64,000 nt of DNA. Origin: Acanthococcus lagerstroemiae. Its lineage: Eukaryota > Arthropoda > Insecta > Hemiptera > Eriococcidae. Where the stretch lies: contig CM063106.1 in the NCBI GenBank assembly GCA_031841125.1, forward strand, positions 71,660,101 to 71,724,100, in the 5' to 3' direction. Under the pieces are notes generated by a model. The model worked only from the letters and a program-made list of their open reading frames with translations. It did no database searches and was not told where the DNA came from. The position numbers and the translations under genes are program-made. Below, one piece after another: positions 55,751 through 64,000 of this stretch (the stretch's first letter is position 1; every line of letters begins with the position of its first letter).

Positions 55751-57429
55751 TTGTGATCTTGAAAATTATGGGTAATTATGTCATTTTATGTCTTTTTATG
55801 TCGGTTATGTCTTAAAACTTGGAGATCTTTTATATTAGAACAGATTATGTCCTTGAAAGTAGCTGATCTGCCCCTGCAATTTTTCGGATTTTTAGATAGG
55901 CAACCCGCAGTGCGTTTTTCCCCCGGAGGCGGCGGTGGCGGCGGATTTTACTTTTTTAGTATATAGAGAGAGAGAGAGATATTCTTAACCAATATGCTGT
56001 AAATAATAATAGTAATAATAGTCAGAGTTTGCAGGGAAATCGGGACTTTCGCATCGACTGTGACATCACACGACGAAATTCCCATAAGAAATACACAGGA
56101 GCATGGTGCGCTAATGCCCGCTTTTTTCATTCGTTTGTCGCTTCCATCCATCGAAAACTCATAGATCGCCGAGCAGTCAGGCTTTGTAACTCGGGGAACT
56201 TATACTCCCTGAAGGAGGTGCGAACCCGCCAACGCAGAGTTGGCTGGACAAAGAATTAGCTCGCGACCGTGTTCGCGAGAACCCGACAAGGTTATCATTG
56301 TTATTATTCTATAAATTTTTACGAATCACGACGGACGAGCCGGCGTGTTATGATCGATCATTCCAACAGTCACCGCTCACTCCAGCTCAACCGTAAACCA
56401 AATTTGCGTACAGTCGCCTCTCGCGGCCTCACCATTGGATAATGGCGCGAAAATATGGATTCGCGAACACCCGAGGAGCGCGGCCAACCCAGCCGAATTA
56501 ATTTACACCCCGCATGCTGCGCCGGTCGTTATTTACGATACACCTTCGTCTTCGGACCGGAGTCGCCGAGCGGATGCGGCAGAGCGAAGCGCGGCAATTA
56601 ACGCCAAATACCATCGCATCGCCTCGGTTCGGAATCGCTGCTCTGTGCGGGTAAATCGATTATAAAACGACGGTGACAACAGCACACACATCGCGAACAC
56701 TTGACTACGACCAGAAATATCAGAGGCGAAAAAAAAAAGAGAGAAAAATGAAAAAAGTAATAACGAAACCTCGAAAATCACTGCTGGGACTCCTACGCAC
56801 GCCATTCCACCGGCCCACGATTCGTAGATTCATTTTTGACTGAGCGCAGCTTCCAAACACGTATATAGTCCGACGAGTATAGCCGAGGGCTGTCTTTTTA
56901 CGAGCGTGTATCGGATGGTCGAAAACTTTCCCTAATTAATACTGTATTTTGAAATTGCACGTTACATCACAGGAGCACCGGCACCGGCATCGACATCAAC
57001 GTGCCATAAAAAATGATGTAACTGCCCGATAAATTATGGCTTGAAATTTGACGTCGGCGGTCAGTTGATTCGGCGGTGGCGGAAATTGTGCTATTGTAGT
57101 TCTGGCAGTGGGCACAGGTCTTCAGACGACTCGTTTTCGATGGGAACTCGATGCAGAGTTGACCAGCAAATTAAAAAGGCCTGATTCAGGGTTGCCAGAT
57201 CAGAATACTCAAAAGCTCTCATCTCTCAAATTTCCCCATCTAAGATCCGCGAAAATCCTCAACCATGTTTTCGACTGCTGTCTCTTTTCTTCTCTCTCTT
57301 ATTGTATCTAGAACTCGTCATATCCGCTCCCCCCTCCCCGTAATCCGGAAGTTTTTGGCTTTGTCAGTTAGGTTTGGCTTCCATGGTTAGTCAGTGTCTA
57401 TATATCAACTTGAGTGGTGTGTGGGACAT
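55751..57429. other. Unassigned, partly CpG-rich
   Basis: From about 56030 to 57110 the DNA is CpG-rich and free of repeats I know, with no motif-bearing frames. A (GA)n run lies at 55966-55979 and a GGCGGC run near 55930. It could hold promoter or exon sequence, but nothing shows that directly. Confidence 0.35.
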
Positions 57430-57640
57430 ATGCCGATGCACGCACGCCAAAGTGGCCCCTGAGACACCGCCGCCCCCGGCCTCGAAAACTACCCATTCGA
57501 GTATCGCATCAACGGCCGGAGGAACGCTTAGAGGCCGGCCTGAGTCTTCATTTCGCCGCCCCACTTCCGGTGCGCGCGTCCTGCCAGGGCGACCATGAGG
57601 TTCCCTACTTACCGAGGTTCGCGCTCCCCGAGCAGCCGGA
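57430..57640 (+). repeat. SINE-like dispersed repeat, copy 5
   Basis: The longest + strand copy: GCCGATGCACGCACGCC, GACACCGCCGCCCCC, GAAAACTACCC, GAGTATCGCATCAACGGCCG, then a G+C-rich tail also found in part in copies 1 and 2 (CCTGCCAGGGCGACCATG). Open frames cross it but differ between copies. Confidence 0.65.
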
Positions 57641-58569
57641 CGCGCTTCCTCTTCACTCATGCCTTACCTCCTCGTCTTGATACGTGTAGCGATGTAGGCA
57701 GGTGGTGACGGGTGACGGCGGAAGAGCCCTGCCGGAGTCCGTAGCAGCTGCAGCAGCTCTTCTAGGATGGTACAGAGTTGTCCTGTTCGATGGTGTGGGC
57801 CGAGCTTGATTCGTCGGCCCTCTGCCTCGACCACTTCGTCTGCATCTTCCTCTTTATGATGGTCGAGACAGAGGCGGACACCTGGTTCCACCCGCTTCCG
57901 CTCTTCATCATCTCCGGAACCAGAGTGTCCGGCGCGAGACGGCTGATCACGTCGTCGTCGTCGTTAAAACCCGCCAGAGGTGACATGGCGGATCCGAACG
58001 GGACCTGCATAGACGTGTAGTACGGAGTCCCCCGATAACGGCCCATAGGGTCTCTCTCCCCCTTTAGCCCATAGGTGGCGCGGTAGAGCAAACATTTTTT
58101 TAAAATGCTTCCTCCGCCGGGATCGATCGCTGTTGTTGCCGTCTCGCATATTAACTTGAGTAAGTGGGTATTTGAATAAATGCTCTTGGTCCTGCACGAC
58201 GCTACTACGGTCATAAAACGGGCCCTCATCCATTCCCCACGTATGGAGATTGTATTTTATTGTCCTACCACATCCCAACCGGAATCTGTCCACCATTTTC
58301 AGTCCATTTTATCGTGTGGTCTTATCTCTTCATTACCGTTTCCATCAATCTATTCCCATAGCTTTATACGATGTTTGCTTGGATCTTGTAGAAGTGGGCT
58401 GGTTTGGTGCTAAAAGTTTGTTTTTGTGTTTTATTTTAGTCTGATTTTAGGGGCCTATTGATTATATAGTACGTGCCTTTGTTAAGTTAATGCCAGATTT
58501 CTTACTCGCATTTTCGCTAGCACCCTGCGGATTTTTCGTGCAGCTATTCCACTTTTGGCTTCGCATAAA
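57641..58569. other. Unassigned stretch
   Basis: The first half is G+C-rich with overlapping frames up to 155 codons on the minus strand (57762-58229). No motif is known, and the frames overlap each other on both strands. Confidence 0.35.
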
Positions 58570-58730
58570 TTTTCTATTTTTGTTGGTATGTAGCTGATAT
58601 CCGTGTATTACATCTGGAGCAGCACCCCGTTTTGTTAATACTAACTTGTGTAGTAGGTTGTTCCTAGTTTCTATCTTTCTCTTAAACCTATGAAAGTGAG
58701 TTCTGAATGTAAGTGTTCTTTCCATAATTA
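58570..58730 (-). pseudogene. LINE reverse transcriptase fragment
   Basis: The minus strand reads LTFRTHFHRFKRKIETRNN, then LLHKLVLTKRGAAPDVIHG. LTF..H....K.KI..RNN.L.KL.GT.WGA.P..., located just after the palm, is a well-conserved stretch in insect LINEs. Only about 50 residues remain. Confidence 0.7.
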
Positions 58731-58966
58731 CTTCTAGATTGAAATTTTAAACAATGGAAATATTGTGGATGAAAAAATCATCGTTACCCCACTCAAAGAT
58801 GAAAAATTTTCATTTTAGGATAGTTGACACTGGAAAAGAGAAGAGTTTCATTAAAATTGGAATTCTAGTATCTTGGCCAACAAATGTATCATTTTCTTAA
58901 TTTTCTGCTATTTTTATATTAATATTTTAAACAAGACTGGAAAAGGGGTCAAGGAGATGACACACT

Positions 58967-59419
58967 AATTTATTTCAGTAATTGAAGAGCTGACTTCCAA
59001 AATGCCCTCAGTCCAAATCACAGAAATGTGGGAAGTTAAAATAATGCAACTAAGTTCCTCATTCACTATCATAGTTAGAGTTCTATAACTTCGTGTGAGT
59101 ACGATCGTCCGCCATTTTGACTCCAACCACGCCCGTGGATGCCGAATCCGACTATGCGGAGCGTATTGTGTAGTCAATTCGGCATCAACGGGTAAAGTTG
59201 ACGTCAAAATGGCGGACGATTGTACTCACACGAAGCTATAGAGTCGTATCAGTACTTTGAACACACATAACTCACCTGCCAATAGAGGTAGAAATTCGCG
59301 GCGAACGCTGGAATGTGTATTTTCTTCTTCTCCGCTAGATAGCGCTAAAATCTCAACTTCTGTCATTTTGGACTGAGGGCACTTTGGAAGGTTTGGAAGT
59401 CAGCACTTCAGTTACGGTA
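58967..59419. mobile_element. Nested palindromic MITE
   Basis: Outer arms: GAAGAGCTGACTTCC ... TGCCCTCAGTCCAAAT near 58983-59020, and their complement near 59360-59410. Inner arms: TTCGTGTGAGTACGATCGTC ... CGCCATTTTGACTCCA near 59091-59128, and their complement at about 59194-59236. The centre is about 60 bp. The whole would fold into one long hairpin. No coding capacity; no target duplication confirmed. Confidence 0.7.
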
Positions 59420-59790
59420 TTTCAGGTTGTAAAACGTATAATTCTCTGAAACCAAAGATGAAAAATTTTCTCGAATTATTTCGAATTACATGCCATTTTT
59501 CTCCCTCTAAGATGGGGAAAGAGGTAAAGGAGAATGCCCTAGTGAACGTTTTTTGTTTTGTTTTCCGGAATGAAGAAATCTCGGTCAAAAGTACCGTAAA
59601 ATAATATTATGGGACAACTTTTCCATTAAACTGCAATTGTTTTAGACCTGTATTCAGGAAAGTAGCTTTCATGCAAGTTCGTGATATGAAAGCTTAAATT
59701 CTCAGGGAATTTGCGAGTCTTCTAGTTGGAAGATCGTATTTCGGGCTCAACACACATATTGATGAATCGTCGGAATCCAGTGTCTTCTAC
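59420..59790. other. AT-rich stretch, no gene seen
   Basis: Nothing recognised. Confidence 0.4.
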
Positions 59791-60048
59791 CAGTGGCGCA
59801 GCTAGGGGGGCGAAGGGGTGAATGCCCCCCAGGGCACTTACAATTGAATGTAAATATGCAAAAATTATCAATTTTTCGCCTTTAAACCACGTTTTTTCGA
59901 AAAATTTTCACACGAGCAGTAATTTTTCCTTCATTTTCATAAAATAGTCCTCAAATATCGGTGATTTTTAAAAAATACCTCAATTTTCGACTTTTTCCCC
60001 TTTAAAAATCTTACCCCCTCCCCCGGGATAATCCGGGCTACGCCACTG
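59791..60048. mobile_element. hAT-like MITE (CAGTGGCG ends), copy 2
   Basis: 258 bp, with ends CAGTGGCGCAGCTAGG and, in complement, CAGTGGCGTAGCCCGG. The flanks are TCTTCTAC (59783-59790) and GCTTCTAC (60049-60056), 7 of 8 bases the same. Inner sequence matches the element at 25397-25668 in the other orientation. Confidence 0.85.
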
Positions 60049-60829
60049 GCTTCTACAATCGCAAGTGGGTTACATTTCAAAATTATAAATTTTAACAATG
60101 GCGCATTTAACTTTTTCGTTGCCAGGATAGTTTCTCGAGATTGTAAATTGACGAGTATCAGAATTAGATGATTGTTGTGAGTATCGTGATGTATGTAGTA
60201 GGTTCATTACGATTTGAAGTACCATCAAATGGGGTATCTTGGAACAGCTGGGTAACTTGGAATGCACCAAGAGACTCGCACAGTATTATCAATTTTGACC
60301 GATCACGGCTCAAATACTCATGAGAGGAGAGGTTCGAGGATTAGCTTGAGTGGACACATAAGGAGGCTCGTACGCGTATTTAATAATGCGTTCCGAGTTA
60401 CTCGGCTGTTACAAGATAGTCCATTTGACGGTACTCGTCGTAAGTTGTGTTTCTAGTTCGTCAGTCTCATCATGGCCTACCTAGGGGAAGTTAGGGCAAG
60501 TGAAACCACTTTTGCGGAAATGACTGTAAAGTTTTTTCTTTTGGGTCAGTTTCAGATCTGAATACACCATTGAATAGAGCATACTTTCAGCTACAAAATG
60601 GTCTATCAACTTCAGAATGAAAATATTTTAAGGTGGCTAAAATTTGATTTTTCTGAATGTGTTTTTTTCAACTTTTAAAAAATTGCCTGGGCAAAAGGAG
60701 CCACGTCAAAAACGTTCGATTTGAAGGTTAAAGAATACTGTACGACCCTGAAACGAATTTATTTCGATATAAAACGACAGTAAGTTCACTTAGAAACAAA
60801 AAATTGTAAGTATGCTACACAAAAACATC
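60049..60829. other. Mostly unassigned; probable 3' part of a pogo-like element
   Basis: The stretch 60485-60829 follows the pogo-like transposase end on the minus strand and may be its 3' untranslated part, with phrases such as GGGCAAGTGAAACCAC near 60493. The terminal repeats are not proven. Confidence 0.35.
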
Positions 60830-61245
60830 TTAGCACACGAATTTAGGCCACACAAAAATCGCAGACATAAACACCTCTACTCCTGAATAAGCAGTACAAT
60901 ATGCTTGGTGAGCCCAATTTTCACAAATATTGCATTGCAACCAAACTTCGCCGCTGCTTGAAACCATCGACGAACACATTAGGCACGGAATATCGTCACT
61001 TTTTCTGGGCTCTTTAGGGGGTTTCGGAAATTTGCAGCTTTTTTATTTCTGTTTTCTCAGTAACTTGTTTTTGTATTTCCTCTGTCTTCTGCACAGCTGG
61101 TTTTTTTCTGCCTTCCTCTTGACAGTTTTATTCTTCTTTTCTGCTTCCTCTTCAGCCTCTTTCTTCTTATTTTCTGCTCTCTCTTCTGCCCATATTTTCT
61201 TGCTCTTGGGTAAAAACGGACTTAAATCGCCCAAAATTCTATAAC
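60830..61245 (-). pseudogene. pogo-like transposase, C-terminal tail
   Basis: Minus strand: PFLPKSKKIWAEERAENKKK, then a Lys/Glu-rich coiled region ending KNKLLRKQK. After a frame change near 61030 come DDIPCLMCSSMVSSSG, then EVWLQCNICENWAHQAYC and a stop after FVC. The C-x2-C ... W-x2-C-x2-C ... W-x-H-x4-C spacing is a PHD-like zinc-binding tail that many insect pogo-type (DDE_1) transposases carry. The DDE core is missing, cut by or lost beside the mariner copy at 61255. Confidence 0.7.
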
Positions 61246-61254
61246 ACAGCATAT

Positions 61255-61920
61255 TGAAGAAGTTCGAATCGAAACCGACGGTGCCGATTGTACAAAGAAG
61301 GCCGCGAAGTGTTGAGTGAAAAGCTGCCAGTTTCAAGAAGGTCATGGTTAGGTACGGTTTTTTGGGACGAAAAAGAGCCAATTTTGATAGACTTTTTACC
61401 TCAAGGTCATACTATCAATGGTGAAAGATACCAAGAAACACTTACCAAGCTGAGAAAAGCTTTGAAATGCCGTCGACCTAGAAAATTAACCAAAGGAATA
61501 GAGCCGCTCCACGATAACGCAAGGTCACACACCCCTACCCTACCCTCACTCTTTTGGAAAAATTTGGATGGAAAATCATCCCTCATCCCACCTACAGTCC
61601 ATATCTTGCCCCGAACGACTATTTCCTTTCTCCGAAGTTAAAGTCCGAGTTGGCTGCAGAGCGATTTTGACACTGAAGAGGAACTATAAAATGCAGTTGA
61701 AAAGTACCTAAAAAAAAGTTGGAGTGTTCAGTTTACAAGGAAGGAATTGCGAAGTTAATTCATAGGTTGAATAAATGTATTAGACTAAAAGGTTACTATG
61801 TAGAAAAGTAATAAATCATTCGTAGAATCGGAATCTGGTATTACATTTTTCATAACTTCACTCTTTCCAGAGTTACAGGGGTGGAAACCTTATTTTTGAA
61901 TTTACTCTCGTATATTTATT
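61255..61920 (+). pseudogene. mariner transposase, C-terminal half and 3' end
   Basis: The + strand encodes LGTVFWDEKEPILIDFLPQG, TINGERYQETLTKLRKAL and PLHDNARSH; after a frameshift near 61580 follow IPHPTYSPYLAPNDYFL and, later, GIAKLIHRLNKCIRLKGYYV with the stop. The second and third catalytic Asp (HDN and NDY, the DD34D set) are still present. SPDLAP is SPYLAP here. The 3' end near 61890-61918 (AACCTTATTTTTGAATTTAC, then TCGTA) looks like a mariner terminal repeat followed by TA. The 5' half with the first Asp and the left end are missing. Confidence 0.85.
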
Positions 61921-62239
61921 GGCGTACATTCTATACGGACTACTGAACTTACTATGGACTAAGGAGCACCCGAAAACGATGTTTCACCCTAAATCGGCTG
62001 AAAAATAATATTCAATGCTTAATTAATACATTAATAGCGAAAATTGTAATTTAAACATTTTTTTCATGGAAGGTAAATCTCAGTAAACTTTGATCGCAGC
62101 ACAGGTTCATATTTTTTTTCGAATTCAATTTTTTTTGCTTTGTTTAAAAATAAAAATGAACGGAATGAACGGGTCCTGCACCCCCAAACTCCATTTTGAA
62201 AATAACGACCACCCTACTAATGGGGCATAACTTGAGGCA
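61921..62239. other. AT-rich stretch, no gene seen
   Basis: Nothing recognised. Confidence 0.4.
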
Positions 62240-62400
62240 CCCGGGAATAATATCACGAAGGAATTGGGTAGGTCTGCAAAGATTCCAGTATGTTCGACAG
62301 ATAATCGAGGATGTCAAATGTAGGAGTTATTTGAAAATGAGAGGAGTAATGGAGAGCTGTATCAGACCGTTTATAAGACTGATAACCTTATCATCATCAA
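62240..62400 (+). pseudogene. Possible LINE fragment
   Basis: The + strand reads ISRRNWVGLQRFQYVRQIIE, then SYLKMRGVMESCIRPFIRL. It fits loosely the I.RR...GW.AF...R.I......LK.RV..SC..P...YG stretch that follows the reverse transcriptase palm. Short and uncertain. Confidence 0.4.
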
Positions 62401-62689
62401 TATCGACACTATGTTACGATCAGTCCCGTAGAGAGAAAAAGAGGGCCTGGGGGAATTTCCACGGGCCCCCCTCTCCTTCCAGTTTAATTTGTTCTTTTGT
62501 TAGATGGGAAAAAATTATAAGCTACAGGACAAGAGGTTTCTTTCATAGTGTAAGGGTGATTACTGATTTGATGTACAGTATGATTGAAATTCAGGCCTTT
62601 TAAAAATATCGGGCCCTCTTGAAAGCCCCGAGGTATCCCCCTCCCCTCGACAGGGTTGGTTACGATACTGCAGGCTACAGAGGCGATTA

Positions 62690-63344
62690 TACCGGGTGTT
62701 CCATGAAAGTAACCCCCCCCCCCGTTTTTTTCCGAACCGATCGGCGGATCTTTGCCGGGCAAATTGCCATCTTCTTGCGGTAAGGTCTAGTTTCTCTAGG
62801 GTTTGAAAATTTTCTCCCCCATTTATGGGGGGTTATAACGTGCCACCAACTTCGGAATCTTAAATGGAAAGGTATGCCTTTATACACATCGCTGGAAAGG
62901 GCATATCCTGCAAAATACGAATCCGTGAAAAAAATTCAAAATTCATCAATTTTGGGGAGCAAAGGGCCTAAAGATGACCAAAATCCATCAAAAATCAAAG
63001 TGTCATAACCTAGCAAACAAACGATTGAAAGAGGGGTGTTCGAGGTCACGGATTTCGAATACGATTTAACCCGGTTTAGGGTTTTAAAATCCAAACTTTC
63101 AACCTAAAATTGGTTCCATAATCACAAACTTCTGACTTTCTGAATGCAGATTATTAAAGTGGCTTCACGCACATCGTTGAATAGGGAACTTTCTCCAGAG
63201 TATGAATCCATGAAAAAAAATTCAAAATTTATCAAATTAGGGGGTAAGGGGCCTAGAGATGACCAAAATCCGTCCAAAATTGATGTAACATGACCCAGCA
63301 AACAGACTATCGAAAAGGGGGTTTTCGAGGTCGCCGATTCCGAA
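62690..63344. repeat. Decayed repeat with a tandem 284-bp unit
   Basis: Starts with CCGGGTGTTCCATGAAAGTA, a GGGTGTYCCA-type end. Two copies of a unit follow (about 62930-63065 and 63212-63350), sharing GATGACCAAAATCC, CAGCAAAC/TAGCAAAC, and TTCGAGGTC. It runs directly into satellite block 3. Confidence 0.55.
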
Positions 63345-64000
63345 TGTCACACGGAAAAATCTCCGCTGATTTTTAAGGAATTTCACCGGAAATTGTTGGA
63401 AAAAATTCCGTTAACGTCCGAAAAATCTCATCGGAAATCTTAGAAAATATTTCCTATGATTTCCAAGAAATTTCATCAAAATTATTCAAGAAAATTTTTC
63501 GATAATTTTTGAAGTATTTCTGGAAAATACTCAGGAAAAATCTCTGATAATTTTTAAAGAATTTCATTGGAACTCGGGAAAAATCTCCGATAAATTTTAA
63601 GGAATTTTATCGGAAATTGTTGGAAACTAATTCCGATAATTTCCGAAGAATCTCATCGGAAATCTTTAGGAAAAATTTCCAATGATTTCCAAAAAAAATT
63701 TCATTAAGCTCTTAGAGAATATTTTCCGATAATTTTTGAATTATTAAACCTTTGGGGTATTCTGCCGAATATTTCATATGACGAGCTTCAAAAATTATCG
63801 GAAAAACTTCCTCGTAGAATTTTGATGAAACTTTTTGGAAATTATAGGAAATTTTTTCTAAAGGTTTCCGATGAGATTCTTCGGACATTATCGGAATTTT
63901 CCCCCAACAATTTCCGTTGAAATTCCTTAAAAATTATCGGAGATTTTTCCCGATTTCCGGTAAAATTCCTTGAAAATCATCGCAGACTTTTCCAACAATT
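63345..64000. repeat. Inverted TTCCGAT satellite block 3 (cut by window end)
   Basis: Same unit family as blocks 1 and 2. The left part reads like GGAATTTCACCGGAAATTG and AGAATCTCATCGGAAATCTT. From about 63780 the units read in reverse (TTTCCGATGAGATTCTTCGG). The block continues past the window. Confidence 0.8.

Noticed and set aside
57762..58296. 155- and 110-codon minus-strand frames
   Set aside because: Overlapping frames in different phases of G+C-rich DNA with no motifs. A host exon cannot be excluded but is not supported.

Overview
The window reads as nuclear DNA of an arthropod, most likely an insect. It is AT-rich, has no compact operon-like gene order, has exons with canonical GT-AG borders split by long introns, and is packed with eukaryotic transposable elements (LINEs, tRNA-derived SINE-like repeats, and hAT, pogo, mariner, MULE and piggyBac-type DNA elements). 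The species cannot be fixed by reading alone.

Only one host gene is well supported. It lies on the + strand, and two coding exons can be seen: 26143-26298 and 35005-35768, both entered in phase 0 and separated by an 8.7 kb intron. The spliced product is a basic, Ser/Pro/Gly-rich, probably disordered protein that I do not recognise. The second exon is far richer in G+C than its surroundings. A CpG-rich block near 11.0-11.6 kb could hold an upstream non-coding exon, but this is weak.

Everything else that can be named is mobile DNA. Decayed LINE fragments, mostly on the minus strand, lie at 0.8-1.2, 8.6-9.8, 11.7, 14.5-15.2, 15.5-19.5, 21.7-21.9, 30.2-30.6, 36.1-36.5, 37.7-41.3, 46.9-47.9, 48.6-49.3, 53.9-54.05 and 58.6 kb. 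The copy at 37.7-41.3 kb still shows reverse transcriptase and RNase H regions. The transposase remnants are MULE-like (44.5-45.0 and 51.0-52.5 kb), pogo-like (60.8-61.2 kb) and mariner (61.3-61.9 kb).

The most striking theme is foldback architecture: at least seven non-autonomous elements built as long inverted arms, several with tandem arrays between or inside the arms. Three can be defined to the base. 16032-18221 is bounded by TA and interrupts a LINE. 30878-34381 is bounded by TTAA with piggyBac-like ends and lies in the host intron. 51227-52348 is bounded by TA and interrupts a MULE gene. In the LINE and MULE cases, removing the element with one TA rejoins the interrupted reading frame exactly, so the borders are self-proving. 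A related inverted satellite (TTCCGAT-rich) recurs at 52.7-53.9 kb and from 63.3 kb to the window end.

Smaller defined insertions include hAT-like elements with 8-bp target duplications (24049-24785, 28701-28953, 59791-60048), a 178-bp SINE-like insertion with a 10-bp duplication (6271-6448) and four relatives elsewhere, and a GGTAAC-rich element present twice. Stretches that hold nothing recognisable are listed as such.
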